NCBI RefSeq assembly: GCF_000429165.1
Contig: NZ_AUBI01000001.1
Coordinates: forward strand, 496,001 to 560,000
Length of the DNA: 64,000 bases
Origin: Acetobacter nitrogenifigens DSM 23921 = NBRC 105050
Lineage (GTDB): Bacteria > Pseudomonadota > Alphaproteobacteria > Acetobacterales > Acetobacteraceae
Reading direction: 5' to 3'
Shown: positions 1 through 8,987 of the stretch, piece by piece
Layout of the letters: each line of letters begins with the position of its first letter
Numbering within the stretch: position 1 is the stretch's first letter
The notes under the pieces: model-generated
The model's input: the letters and a program-made list of their open reading frames with translations, nothing else
The model's database searches: none
Told to the model about the DNA's origin: nothing
Translations under genes and position numbers: made by a program

Positions 1-83
1 GCTTCGGCAACCATTTCGATGGAACCGTGAAGCCGGAGGATGTTGCGAAGATGCGGCAGCCCGTTCAGATGGAAGAGCAATAA
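1..83 (+). CDS. 3' end of an unidentified CDS (partial)
   Basis: An open frame enters from the left edge and ends at a TAA at 81-83, leaving 26 codons whose product ends in QPVQMEEQ. The next gene starts only three bases later, so the two are probably co-transcribed. The visible tail is too short to assign a family. That this is coding is inferred from the open frame and the tight spacing. Confidence 0.5.
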   Translation, partial: FGNHFDGTVKPEDVAKMRQPVQMEEQ

Positions 84-86
84 GCA

Positions 87-602
87 ATGAACTCCACGAT
101 CCGTAACCTGACTTTCGCGATCGCCAGCGTCGCCGCCATCGGCGCCGCCAGCGCGTCCGCCGCCGACGGCGTCGTCCGACACACCGACCCGGCGGGCCAC
201 TTCCCGATCGCTCAGGCCATCGAAGTGCCGCCCGGCGCCTCGACGATCTATCTCAGCGGTATGGGTTCCCCACCGACGAACAAATCGGCGGACCCGAAGA
301 CCCTCGCCGCCTATGGCGACACGGAGACGCAGACCCGCGGCGCGCTGGAGAAAATTCAGGACGCTCTCGCCAAGCTGAACCTGACGATGGGCGACGTCGT
401 GCAGATGCACATGTACATGGTCACGGACCCGAAGCTCGGCAAGCTCGATTTCGCAGGCATGATGAAGGCTTACACGCAGTTCTTCGGGACGGCAGCGCAG
501 CCTAACCTGCCGGTTCGCTCCGCGTTCGAAGTCGCTCACCTCGCCAACCCCGGCTGGCTCATCGAAATCGAAGTCACCGCCGTTCGGGCGCCTCATTCAT
601 AA
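87..602 (+). CDS. Exported RidA/YjgF-family protein
   Basis: A 171-residue protein with an N-terminal signal peptide (hydrophobic stretch at about residues 8-22, likely cleavage after ASA) followed by a Rid-family domain. The C-terminal block NLPVRSAFEVAHL carries the arginine that RidA enzymes use to bind the carboxylate of imine/enamine substrates, and the ending EIEVTAVRAP is typical of the family. Classical RidA is cytosolic and about 130 residues and hydrolyses reactive 2-aminoacrylate-type enamines; this copy appears to be periplasmic, so its substrate is unknown. It starts three bases after the preceding stop, suggesting an operon with the truncated upstream gene. Family assignment is firm; function in the periplasm is open. 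Confidence 0.85.
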   Translation: MNSTIRNLTFAIASVAAIGAASASAADGVVRHTDPAGHFPIAQAIEVPPGASTIYLSGMGSPPTNKSADPKTLAAYGDTETQTRGALEKIQDALAKLNLTMGDVVQMHMYMVTDPKLGKLDFAGMMKAYTQFFGTAAQPNLPVRSAFEVAHLANPGWLIEIEVTAVRAPHS

Positions 603-742
603 TTCATACGTTATCCCTGATATTGATCCAGTTCACTTCGTCGCCACGCACTGGATGATATAAGCGAAGAGTTCGCCGGGATTCGCTCCTCCGCTTCATC
701 ACGGCGGAGCGAAGGCGCAGGAGAGCGCGAAAAAGGGGTACG

Positions 743-2128
743 ATGGACCAGTTTCTTCCGACCGAAAGTCACTCAGAATCCGTCGAGGTATGCCTCGATC
801 CCGCGAACGCGGCCACGGATTCCAAAACGTCGACGGACGCCAGTGACGCCGAAAATCGGTCCGTATCTCCAAACAGCGCCTCCGGGCAGGACCTTCGCCG
901 CATCCACTGCGATCCGGATTTCTGGTATCCCGTCGCCTGGAGCCGCGAACTGAGGCGCGGCAAGGTTATCGCCACGCGTTACGCCGGGCATCCGATAGCG
1001 CTTGTCAGACCTGACGAAGGCCCCGTCTTCGCTCTCGAAGATCGCTGCGCTCACCGGCAGGTCCCGCTCAGCAAGGGGCGAGTGTGCGGGCAATCCGTTC
1101 AATGTTGCTACCATGGCTGGGCCTATGGCCGCTCAGGTCGCTGCATTGATGTGCCGTATCTCGGCAAAGGCAAACTGCCGAACGGCGTACGCACCTATCC
1201 GGTGCGGGAACAGGACGGCCTGATCTTCGTCTTTCCCGGAGACCCTGAAAAGGCCGCCGCCACGCCACTACGCCGCGAATTGGCTCAAAGTAACAACGCA
1301 GCCTACAAAACCCGCCGTTTTGGGCGACATGTCGCCTGCCACTACAGTTTCATGCACGAGAACCTGATGGATATGAACCATCAGTTCATGCACATGAAAC
1401 AGATGGGGCAAATGCGCCCTCGCTTCCTCGGCCAGAAGCGCGAGCCCGGTCTGGTTGAAGCGCGCTACAGTTTCGCGCGTACCAGTGGCAAGCAGCCCCT
1501 CGGCGAGGCCCTGATTTTCGGAGAACGTCGCGACGCGTCGGCCAAGTACGCAGACCGCGATGTCATGACGATCCGCACCGAATACCCGTTCCAGACGCTG
1601 CGAATCCAGACCGGCGACGAAGCCCCCGTCATGGACCTGTGGATCGCTTACACGCCGCAGGACGCGGACCAACTCACCAACCGCACTTTCGGCCTGCTGT
1701 CGGTCAAGAAGCCTGGCGTCCCCGGCCTGCTCGACCTCGCATGGCCGTTCCTTGTGGCGTTCACCGAGCGTATTTTCGCGGAGGACCGCGAAATCGTCGA
1801 GCTCGAACAAAAAGCGTGGAATGAACTGGGCGGCGATCACAATCAGGAAGTCTTCCCCGTGATCAACGCGCTCCGCAGCCTGCTCGCCGAATGCGGCGTG
1901 CAGCCGGGCGCTTCAACGCCGGGCAGTTCGCCACAAGAGGCATCCCCGCCGTCCTCCTCGTCACAAGGCCGGGAAGACGCCGCCGCCGCTCCTGTCTCGC
2001 GCAGTGACGCTCCAGCGCCTGAAAACGTGACGGCGACCCGCGCCAAACCGGAGTCTCGGTCCAGTAAGCGCGCTCCGAGCGCGAAGAGGAAAGCTGGCGC
2101 CGCGAAGCCAGACGACAAGCCGACCTGA
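743..2128 (+). CDS. Rieske-type aromatic ring-hydroxylating oxygenase, alpha-subunit-like
   Basis: A 461-residue protein. After a polar N-terminal region of about 50 residues comes a Rieske [2Fe-2S] domain with C102-x-H104 and C121-x2-H124 ligands. A catalytic domain follows, with a mononuclear iron motif around residues 206-217 (D210, H213, H217). The last 75 or so residues are Ala/Pro/Ser-rich and end in a Lys/Arg-rich tail, probably disordered; this tail is unusual. Members of this family hydroxylate or demethylate aromatic or sterol-like substrates with electrons from a reductase. No reductase or ferredoxin gene is adjacent, so the substrate cannot be inferred. The next gene begins six bases downstream, so an operon is likely. 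Confidence 0.85.
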   Translation: MDQFLPTESHSESVEVCLDPANAATDSKTSTDASDAENRSVSPNSASGQDLRRIHCDPDFWYPVAWSRELRRGKVIATRYAGHPIALVRPDEGPVFALEDRCAHRQVPLSKGRVCGQSVQCCYHGWAYGRSGRCIDVPYLGKGKLPNGVRTYPVREQDGLIFVFPGDPEKAAATPLRRELAQSNNAAYKTRRFGRHVACHYSFMHENLMDMNHQFMHMKQMGQMRPRFLGQKREPGLVEARYSFARTSGKQPLGEALIFGERRDASAKYADRDVMTIRTEYPFQTLRIQTGDEAPVMDLWIAYTPQDADQLTNRTFGLLSVKKPGVPGLLDLAWPFLVAFTERIFAEDREIVELEQKAWNELGGDHNQEVFPVINALRSLLAECGVQPGASTPGSSPQEASPPSSSSQGREDAAAAPVSRSDAPAPENVTATRAKPESRSSKRAPSAKRKAGAAKPDDKPT

Positions 2129-2134
2129 TCACTC

Positions 2135-3139
2135 GTGGAAAGTCATCATAACACCCGGACACCTGATCTCGAGGCCGGCCCCTACCGTCTCCGGGCCCTC
2201 GACGTCAGCGACGCCAGCGGGATGCACCGTCTGGTGAACGACTGGAACGTCATCCGGATGCTAAGCCGACTACCGTTCCCCTACCCCCGCGAACTCGCCA
2301 TGGACTGGATCGCCAGCACCCGCGAGCAGGCGGCGAGAGGCGAAAGCCACCATTTCGCGATTCTGGACGGCGACGAGGCCCTGATCGGGTGCGTAGGCCT
2401 CACACTTGAAAAAAACCCGGCCATCAAGGTCGCCCGGCTGGGATACTGGATCGGCAAGCCGTTCTGGGGCCGCGGCGTCGCAACACTCACCGCCGGGCGC
2501 GTCGCCCGCTGGGCTATGGCCAACCTTGACGTTCAGGCGTTGCGCGCAACCGTGGCGCAGGACAACCCGGCTTCAGCCGCCGTACTGCGCCGCATTGGCT
2601 TCCGCCAGATCGGAGAAGGTTCGCAGCCCTTCATGGCGCGCGGCGGTGAAATCCCGATCCACCTGTTCGAGGCGTCGCGAGGCGACCTGGACGTCGGGTC
2701 GGGCGACGCTTCCGCCGCGCCTGCCGCCACAGGCGACGCACGAAAGCTGGTCCTCGTGGCCGCGGCCGCTCTGATTGACGCTGATTGCCGTATTCTTCTG
2801 GCCAGACGTCCCGAAGGCAAGCCTATGGCGGGCCTGTGGGAGTTTCCGGGCGGCAAGGTTGAACCCGGAGAAACGCCCGAAGCTGCGTTAATTCGCGAAT
2901 TGAACGAGGAACTGGGGCTCGACGTGACCAGCGCCTGCCTCGCCCCGTTCACCTTCGCGTCTCACGCTTACGAGACGTTTGACCTTCTGATGCCGCTATA
3001 TGTCTGTCGTCGCTGGAAGGGCGCGCCCCAGCCGAAGGAGGGCCAGACCCTGAAATGGGTCGCCGCGGAACAACTCGCAGATTATCCGATGCCCGCCGCA
3101 GACCTGCCATTCATTCCGCTGCTACGCGACCTGCTGTGA
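2135..3139 (+). CDS. Fusion of GNAT acetyltransferase and NUDIX (MutT-like) hydrolase
   Basis: A 334-residue two-domain protein starting with GTG six bases after the Rieske gene. Residues about 15-180 form a RimJ/RimL-like GNAT domain, with the acetyl-CoA-binding stretch [15 protein letters not shown] and the family's characteristic [13 protein letters not shown]. Residues about 203-334 form a NUDIX hydrolase; the full NUDIX box runs from G240 to L262, with E246, R254, E255, E258 and E259 in place. The C-terminal half resembles MutT-type (deoxy)nucleoside triphosphate pyrophosphohydrolases that remove oxidised nucleotides. Both domains look intact. The link between acetylation and nucleotide sanitation is not evident from sequence. 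Confidence 0.88.
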   Translation: MESHHNTRTPDLEAGPYRLRALDVSDASGMHRLVNDWNVIRMLSRLPFPYPRELAMDWIASTREQAARGESHHFAILDGDEALIGCVGLTLEKNPAIKVARLGYWIGKPFWGRGVATLTAGRVARWAMANLDVQALRATVAQDNPASAAVLRRIGFRQIGEGSQPFMARGGEIPIHLFEASRGDLDVGSGDASAAPAATGDARKLVLVAAAALIDADCRILLARRPEGKPMAGLWEFPGGKVEPGETPEAALIRELNEELGLDVTSACLAPFTFASHAYETFDLLMPLYVCRRWKGAPQPKEGQTLKWVAAEQLADYPMPAADLPFIPLLRDLL

Positions 3140-3363
3140 CGCCCAAACGGGCGCCGCCCGCTGGCTAAATCCCGACACCCGGCGCACACTCTGTCGAACA
3201 GAGCAGTCAACCGCGTATTGGCGCATTGCCCCGCGCGGCGCGCTCGCTCAAAAACAATCAACCGTCCTCCTCACCACAGCCGAGCGACGATTTCGGAAAG
3301 CAGCCCCCAAACAGGCTCGCTGAAACACGCCCGGAAAACGGGCCAAGGACAGGATAGCACCCG

Positions 3364-4119
3364 ATGAACCCAACATCCGCGCTGATCGTTATCGGCAACG
3401 AAATTCTCTCGGGGCGAACACAGGACGCCAATATTCGTTTTCTGGCCCAGAGGCTGGGCGAACTCGGCGCGCCACTGCGGGAGGTCAGGATCATCCCGGA
3501 TATCCGGGAGACTATCATCACGACCGTGACGGAGATGAAGGCGCGTTTCGGGCAGGTGTTCACCACCGGAGGGATCGGTCCGACCCACGACGACATCACC
3601 GCCGCCTGCATCGCCGAAGCGTTCGGCACGACGCTTGAACTGCATCAGGACACCGCCGCCCGGATGGAGGCGCACTACGGCGTCGACCAGTTCTCCGAGG
3701 CGCGGCACCGTATGGCCATGCTGCCGAAAGGAGCAACGCCGATCATCAACAAAGCCTCCGTCGCACCCGGCTTTACGATCGGCAACGTCCACGTCATGGC
3801 TGGCGTGCCGTCCATCATGCAGTCGATGTATGAAGCGGTGGAGCCCGACCTCCTGCGCGGATCGCCGATCACGTCGCGCACCTGGCATACGACGACGCTG
3901 TTCGAGAGCATGATCGCCGCGCCGCTGGAAGCGGTGCAGAATCGTTTTCCCGATCTCGACATCGGCTCATACCCCTTCATGCGCGCGGATGGACGGCGGG
4001 GCGTCGCTCTGGTCGCCAAGGGCGCGAACGCCGACCACGTGGCGGCGGCGTCCGAGGAAATCCGCAGCCTTATCGTTACGGCAGGCGGCGATCCGATCGA
4101 GGGAGAATCGCCAGTCTGA
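3364..4119 (+). CDS. CinA/MoaB-like molybdopterin-binding domain protein
   Basis: A 251-residue protein that begins with the MoCF_biosynth fold of CinA N-termini: GNEILSGRTQDANI near residues 11-24 and TTGGIGPTHDDIT near 62-74. It lacks the C-terminal deamidase domain of full-length CinA (about 400 residues), so it is the stand-alone form often annotated as competence/damage-inducible protein A. In CinA the equivalent domain has ADP-ribose/NMN pyrophosphatase activity; whether this short form does is inference. It is convergent with accA. Confidence 0.85.
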   Translation: MNPTSALIVIGNEILSGRTQDANIRFLAQRLGELGAPLREVRIIPDIRETIITTVTEMKARFGQVFTTGGIGPTHDDITAACIAEAFGTTLELHQDTAARMEAHYGVDQFSEARHRMAMLPKGATPIINKASVAPGFTIGNVHVMAGVPSIMQSMYEAVEPDLLRGSPITSRTWHTTTLFESMIAAPLEAVQNRFPDLDIGSYPFMRADGRRGVALVAKGANADHVAAASEEIRSLIVTAGGDPIEGESPV

Positions 4120-4259
4120 CGGGCTGAGCGACAAACATCAGGCGAAAAAGAAAGCCGCCTCGCCGGCAGCCGCGCCGCAACTCTGCTGCTTCGGGAGCGT
4201 CGCGCCGTAGCCCGGAAGACGCAGGGTCTGCCGGGCGTGTAACCCGCGCCCGGAAAGCA

Positions 4260-5231
4260 TCAGGTCAAAGCGTCACGCCCCATGGCGACGAACTTGTCTC
4301 GCCGTTGCGCGACCAGAAGCGCGGGCTCCAATCCGACCAGCGGCGCCAGTTCTTCCGAAATCGCGTTCTTTACGCTCTCTATGGTCGACGCCGGGTCACG
4401 CTGCGCGCCGCCGACAGGCTCGGTCACGATTCTGTCGATCAGCCCAAGTTTCTGCAGATCCTGCGCCGTCAGCTTTAGAGCCTCCGCCGCTGTAGTGGCC
4501 TGCTTCGGGTCTCTCCACAGAATCGACGCGCACGCTTCCGGCGAAATGACGGAATAGATGGCGTTCTCCAGCATCAGCACACGATCGCCCGACGCCAGCG
4601 CCACGGCGCCGCCTGATCCGCCCTCACCGATCACCGTTGCAACCAGCGGCACGGGAACCGTCAGGCAGGTCTCGATCGAACGGGCGATAGCCTCGGCCTG
4701 CCCACGCGCTTCCGCGTCGATGCCTGGCCATGCGCCGGACGTATCGACGAAGGTCAGAATCGGCAGGCCGAAACGCCCAGCCAGCTCCATCAGGCGCATG
4801 GCCTTGCGATAGCCTTCCGGACGAGCCATGCCGAAGTTATGGACAAGCCGCGTATCGAGATCCGACCCACGCTCCGTGCCGATCACCACCACGGACTGGC
4901 CATTGAACCGGCCCAGACCGCCGACAACGGCCTTGTCGTCAGCAAACTGCCTGTCGCCCGCCAGCGGCGTGAAATCGGAGATCGTCGCGCGGATGTAATC
5001 CAGCGCATGCGGACGCTGCGCATGACGCGCGACCTGCACTTTCTGCGAGGGGGTGAGCTTCGCATAAAGCGCGCGAAGCTGCTTCTCCGCCTTGTCCGAC
5101 AGACGAGAAATCTCGTCGGAAATATTGACACCATCAGGCCCGCCCTCGCTCGAGGCGGCCATATTTCGCAGATCGTCGATCTTGGTCTCAAGCTCGGCGA
5201 CCGGCTTCTCAAAGTCCAGAAACTGACGCAT
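4260..5231 (-). CDS. accA: Acetyl-CoA carboxylase carboxyltransferase subunit alpha
   Basis: This subunit, with AccD, transfers the carboxyl group from carboxybiotin to acetyl-CoA, the first committed step of fatty acid synthesis. The chosen start (ATG at 5229-5231) gives MRQFLDFEKPVAELE, which matches the usual AccA N-terminus; an in-frame start 36 bases upstream would add residues not seen in the family. The core stretches RPEGYRKAMRLMELA and VIGEGGSGGAVALASGD are typical of the carboxyltransferase alpha fold, and the length (323 residues) is normal. It is followed by a convergent CinA-like gene, and xerD lies upstream on the same strand. Confidence 0.95.
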   Translation of the reverse strand: MRQFLDFEKPVAELETKIDDLRNMAASSEGGPDGVNISDEISRLSDKAEKQLRALYAKLTPSQKVQVARHAQRPHALDYIRATISDFTPLAGDRQFADDKAVVGGLGRFNGQSVVVIGTERGSDLDTRLVHNFGMARPEGYRKAMRLMELAGRFGLPILTFVDTSGAWPGIDAEARGQAEAIARSIETCLTVPVPLVATVIGEGGSGGAVALASGDRVLMLENAIYSVISPEACASILWRDPKQATTAAEALKLTAQDLQKLGLIDRIVTEPVGGAQRDPASTIESVKNAISEELAPLVGLEPALLVAQRRDKFVAMGRDALT

Positions 5232-5470
5232 GGCGGATGGCGATAGCACAGTGGCGCGCAAAGCCAAGCTTCACAGCGCAACGACCGCACATCTTTTACA
5301 TCAGGCCAGCGTGGCCGACAGGGCTGCACCGGTGGCAAACTCGCGGCGAATCATGGCGATAGGCAGGTTTTATCGCCATTGGCGCGTCAGGCTGCCTCCG
5401 TCACACGCCTTCAGTATATGGATATCAGAGCACAACCCTCGTCCTTCGCCGTCCCCAGATCGTCGGCTGA

Positions 5471-6418
5471 TCAGTCGCATTCTGGCGGCGACGCGTCGTC
5501 TTCGGTCGAGTCGGCGGCCTCCCCAAGTGGATGATGGGCGAGCACGACCTCGCGCAGCCTGTCGGCCTGCACATGCGTATATATTTGCGTGGTCGCTATG
5601 TCGGCGTGCCCAAGCAATGTCTGCAGCGTCCGTAAATCCGCGCCGTGCGCCAGCATATGCGTCGCGAATGAGTGCCTCAGCGTGTGCGGCGACAAACGCG
5701 CGACGTCGAGATCCGCCCGGGTGGCGATGTCCGCAAGAATCTTGTCGAACCCCTGCCGAGTGAGCGCGCGCAGCGGGTTGCGTCCAGGAAAAACGAACGG
5801 GCTGCCTTTCGTTTCGTCCGCGCGCATCAGCGCCACCGCCGCCTCTCGCGCGGGGTCGGATAACGGCACCAGCCGCTCCCTGCCGCCCTTGCCTCTTACA
5901 AGAAGCATCCGTGCGCGATCCCGAAAAGCGGCCCTGCGCAACGCCAGCAACTCGGAAACGCGGAGCCCGGTTGAATAGAGCAGCTCTATCGCCGCCCGCC
6001 CGACCAGCAGACGGCGCGTCAATTCCGGCGACGCCCTCTCGTCAGGACGGCAAGCGCCGATGAGCGACAGAACCTCTGCCTCGGAGAGAAATTTCGGCAA
6101 CGAATCCTGTGGCGACGGCGCATCGAGTCGGGCCGCTGGATTGTCAGGCCGCCGACCGTCCCGGAGCAGGAAGAGAAAATATTGTCGGACGCAGGAAACA
6201 CGGCGGCTGATCGTCCGGCGCGATAACCCTGCGGCGCCCATCTCCGCCACCCATGCCTGCAGCCCCTCGCCAGAAGCTTCCGGCAAGGCTTCGCCCCGCG
6301 CGGCGAGACTGTCGGAGCATTCCGAAAGATCGCGCGTGTACGCGGCCAGCGTGGCCGGGGCGGCGCCGCGCTCCGCCGCAAGCATTTCAAGAAAAGCGTC
6401 CACCAGAGCGCCGGTCAC
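5471..6418 (-). CDS. xerD: Site-specific tyrosine recombinase XerD
   Basis: A 315-residue tyrosine recombinase with a GTG start. It has an N-terminal SAM-like core-binding domain (residues 1-90) and a C-terminal catalytic domain carrying the full set R153, K177, H245, R248, H271 and nucleophile Y280. The C-terminal RLREVVLAHHPLG resembles XerD rather than XerC. With XerC it resolves chromosome dimers at dif during division. Its position next to divergent aroK/aroB is a common alphaproteobacterial arrangement for chromosomal xerD, which argues against a mobile-element integrase. Confidence 0.9.
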   Translation of the reverse strand: MTGALVDAFLEMLAAERGAAPATLAAYTRDLSECSDSLAARGEALPEASGEGLQAWVAEMGAAGLSRRTISRRVSCVRQYFLFLLRDGRRPDNPAARLDAPSPQDSLPKFLSEAEVLSLIGACRPDERASPELTRRLLVGRAAIELLYSTGLRVSELLALRRAAFRDRARMLLVRGKGGRERLVPLSDPAREAAVALMRADETKGSPFVFPGRNPLRALTRQGFDKILADIATRADLDVARLSPHTLRHSFATHMLAHGADLRTLQTLLGHADIATTQIYTHVQADRLREVVLAHHPLGEAADSTEDDASPPECD

Positions 6419-6500
6419 TGACGGTTCAGCCTTTTACTGGCTGACATATGATCGTAGCCGACGGCGGAGCACACGGGCGCCAGCCCGATCCCGCACGGCG

Positions 6501-6779
6501 TCAGCGCCCGGCAGCCGCTGGCGTCGACGGAGGAACCGAAGAGGCCGCCGCCGGGGCCGCAGCGACAGGTGCTGGCGCCGCAGGAGCCGTCATCGCACCG
6601 GGCGGAATGACGTTCGGGAGAGCTTCTGCTGGCGGGGCGCTGGAGGCGAACGCGCTGGAAGGCAGGGTCTTATGGACGACCTGCTGGACGGGCGACTGCG
6701 GCGAAGTTCCCAGCATCGCGATCCCCCCCACGAGGATTACGACGACCAGAGCGGCCACAATGATGACGAGTCGACGCAT
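6501..6779 (-). CDS. Small single-pass membrane protein with Ala/Pro-rich tail
   Basis: A 92-residue protein starting at the ATG at 6777-6779. It has an N-terminal hydrophobic segment (residues about 4-22), then a low-complexity, Ala/Pro-rich periplasmic tail with no recognisable domain. It lies upstream of xerD on the same strand (82-base gap) and about 80 bases from the divergent aroKB start, so it shares that promoter region. The open frame extends upstream of the chosen start, but the hydrophobic segment then would not be N-terminal. Function unknown. Confidence 0.6.
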   Translation of the reverse strand: MRRLVIIVAALVVVILVGGIAMLGTSPQSPVQQVVHKTLPSSAFASSAPPAEALPNVIPPGAMTAPAAPAPVAAAPAAASSVPPSTPAAAGR

Positions 6780-6859
6780 TCCTGTCTCTATGCTCCACAA
6801 CTGTCGGGCGCGCGCCCGTTCTCCACGCAATAGCGGGTCTTCCCTCGCTCTATGTTACG

Positions 6860-8662
6860 ATGCCGTCCATGTCACGCACTCGCCAAGCCCATACCAACGC
6901 CGACGCCGCCGACGTCTATTCGGAACACGAAGACGCGCACGCCATCGCGACGCCGCCGGACCTGCCGCTCAACCTCGACGTGGTGCGCTCCGCCGCCGGA
7001 TTCGGACCGCTCTCGGGGCGCAGCATCGTGTTGATCGGCCTTATGGGCGCTGGAAAGAGCACCATCGGCCGCAGACTCGCCGAACGCCTGAGGCTCGGCT
7101 TCGTCGACGCCGACGCTGAAATAGAACGGGCCGCCGGTTGCTCGATCAGCGACGTGTTCCGCCTTTATGGAGAGCAGGCGTTTCGCGAGGGCGAGCGGCG
7201 TGTGATCCGACGGCTTCTGGACGGACCGCCCTGCGTCCTGGCTACCGGAGGCGGCGCGTTCATGAACGCCGAAACCCGCGCCCTGATCCGGGAACGCGCG
7301 ATGTCGGTATGGCTGCGCTGTCCCCTGCCCATGCTGGTGCGACGCGTCGCCGGGCGCTCACACCGCCCCCTGCTGAACGACGCGCGTCCGAAGGACGTAC
7401 TTGAAAGACTGATGACGGAACGCCACCCGATATACGCGGAAGCCGACGTCATCGTACAATGTGGAGACGACAACGTGGATAACGGGACAACGCGGGTCAT
7501 CGAGGCGCTGGCGCAAAGCAGACGGCCCCGCCGCCTCGCCATCACGCTGGAGAAAGCCTCTTACGAAGTCGTGATCGGCTCCAGCCTGCTGGCCCGCGCC
7601 GGCTTGCTGCTCGCGCCGCTGCTGCCTCAGCCGCGAGTCGTCGTGATCACGGACGAAACAGTCGCCTCGCTTCATCTGCAAAGCCTGCTCGACTCCCTTT
7701 CGGATTCGGGAATCCGTTCGCAGACCGTGATCGTTCCTCCTGGAGAGCGATCAAAGTCTCTCGAAGAGTACAAGCGTGTAACGGACGCCGTGCTGGAAAC
7801 GGGTGTGGAGCGCCGGACGACGATCATCGCCTTCGGCGGCGGAATCGTCGGCGATCTGGCCGGCTTCGTCGCCGCAACAACGTTGCGCGGGCTTCCGTTC
7901 GCGCAGATCCCGACGACCCTGCTGTCGCAGGTCGACTCGTCGGTTGGCGGAAAGACCGGAATCAACACGAGTTGGGGCAAAAACCTGCTCGGCGCGTTCC
8001 ATCAACCGATCGCCGTTCTGGCGGACGTATCCACCCTGCGCACCCTGCCTCAGCGGGAGTTGATCGCCGGTTACGCCGAGATCCTCAAGGCCGGTCTTAT
8101 CAGCGATCCTGCGCTGTTTGCGTGGTGCGAAGCCAATGCCTCTGCGGTTCTGTCACAGGACGCAGGCGCGCTGACCGAAGCGGTCGAACGCGCCTGCGCA
8201 TTCAAGGCGTCGGTCGTCGCTGACGATGAATTCGAGCGGCGGTCCGATGGCGGTCGGGCTCTTTTGAATCTCGGCCACACGTTCGGACACGCGCTCGAGG
8301 CGGAGATGGGATACGACGGCAGCCTGCTGCATGGCGAAGCGGTCTCGATCGGCCTGCGTCTGGCCTTCCTGCTCTCCGTGCGTCTTGGCGTCTGCCCGCA
8401 GGAAGACCTCGACCGCGTGACCGCGCATCTGGAGGCGCACGAGATGCCGTCGCGTATCTCCTCGCTCTCTCGCCCCGTCACGGCGGATGCGCTGGTCGCC
8501 CACATGGCGCGGGACAAGAAGATGAGCGACGGAAAGCTGAGCTTCGTTCTGGTGAAAGGCATCGGACAGGCGTTCAGCTCCCGCGACGTTCCGATGCCTC
8601 TGGTGCGTGACATTCTGATCGAGGACGGCGCCCTGAACATTAGCGATGCACGTGGCGAATAG
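6860..8662 (+). CDS. aroKB: Bifunctional shikimate kinase / 3-dehydroquinate synthase
   Basis: A 600-residue fusion of two shikimate-pathway enzymes. An N-terminal extension of about 45 residues precedes shikimate kinase (about 50-215), with P-loop GLMGAGKST at 60-68 and the nucleotide-binding ATGGGAF block. From about residue 227 a 3-dehydroquinate synthase follows, with FGGGIVGDLAGFVAATTLRG, the NAD-binding and substrate region SQVDSSVGGKTGIN, and the metal-ligand stretch NLGHTFGHALE. The separate genes aroK and aroB are adjacent in many Proteobacteria; fusion ensures equal amounts of two steps of chorismate synthesis. ATG 6860 is used; an in-frame ATG at 6869 is also possible. Confidence 0.95.
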   Translation: MPSMSRTRQAHTNADAADVYSEHEDAHAIATPPDLPLNLDVVRSAAGFGPLSGRSIVLIGLMGAGKSTIGRRLAERLRLGFVDADAEIERAAGCSISDVFRLYGEQAFREGERRVIRRLLDGPPCVLATGGGAFMNAETRALIRERAMSVWLRCPLPMLVRRVAGRSHRPLLNDARPKDVLERLMTERHPIYAEADVIVQCGDDNVDNGTTRVIEALAQSRRPRRLAITLEKASYEVVIGSSLLARAGLLLAPLLPQPRVVVITDETVASLHLQSLLDSLSDSGIRSQTVIVPPGERSKSLEEYKRVTDAVLETGVERRTTIIAFGGGIVGDLAGFVAATTLRGLPFAQIPTTLLSQVDSSVGGKTGINTSWGKNLLGAFHQPIAVLADVSTLRTLPQRELIAGYAEILKAGLISDPALFAWCEANASAVLSQDAGALTEAVERACAFKASVVADDEFERRSDGGRALLNLGHTFGHALEAEMGYDGSLLHGEAVSIGLRLAFLLSVRLGVCPQEDLDRVTAHLEAHEMPSRISSLSRPVTADALVAHMARDKKMSDGKLSFVLVKGIGQAFSSRDVPMPLVRDILIEDGALNISDARGE

Positions 8663-8806
8663 CTGAGAAGCAAAACTATTACGAAAACGAACACGTTACG
8701 GGCATGATTTTAATGCCAATCTCCGCGTCGGCGTATTAAAAGCGCCGCAAGCAGGGATTTTCTTAAAGGGCGGTCGTTTTGATTGCCCTGTTTTCTGCCT
8801 AAATTT

Positions 8807-8837
8807 TTGCCTACCGAAATGAAGTGTTGCATATAAA
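8807..8837 (+). promoter_or_regulatory. Candidate sigma-70 promoter for the ompA-like gene
   Basis: A TTGCCT at 8807-8812 and TATAAA at 8832-8837 are separated by 19 bases in a locally AT-rich stretch. Transcription from here would start near 8844, just before the structured leader, giving a 5' UTR of about 145 nt. The spacing is slightly long, so the call is tentative. Confidence 0.4.
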
Positions 8838-8855
8838 ACACGCTTATGGCTTGTA

Positions 8856-8961
8856 ATGTCTGATAGAGCTAAACAGCGGGTTCCATTGGAGGAACCGCTG
8901 GCCCTATAGGGCTTTCAGACATCTTGCGGGGGCTGACACGCCAATGGTAGGCGTCGGCCCC
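8856..8961 (+). promoter_or_regulatory. Structured 5' leader RNA of the ompA-like gene
   Basis: Four helices can be drawn by eye. P1 pairs 8856-8863 with 8915-8922 (8 perfect pairs). Inside it, P2 pairs 8874-8884 with 8891-8900 (10 pairs, one bulged G, 6-base loop) and P3 is the short GCCC-TATA-GGGC hairpin 8901-8912, making a closed three-way junction with a 10-base joining strand TAGAGCTAAA. P4 pairs 8929-8942 with 8950-8961 (one G-U pair, a 2-base bulge) and ends 27 bases before the start codon. I do not recognise a known riboswitch class. mRNA stability, small-RNA or temperature control of an abundant porin are possibilities. Confidence 0.6.
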
Positions 8962-8987
8962 GACAGATGAGGGAAGAGGACGAAAAA

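Noticed and set aside
8856..8922. Hammerhead or known riboswitch in the ompA leader
   Set aside because: CTGATAG resembles part of a hammerhead core but the required CUGAUGA and GAAA elements are not in the right places, and no known riboswitch consensus was recognised.
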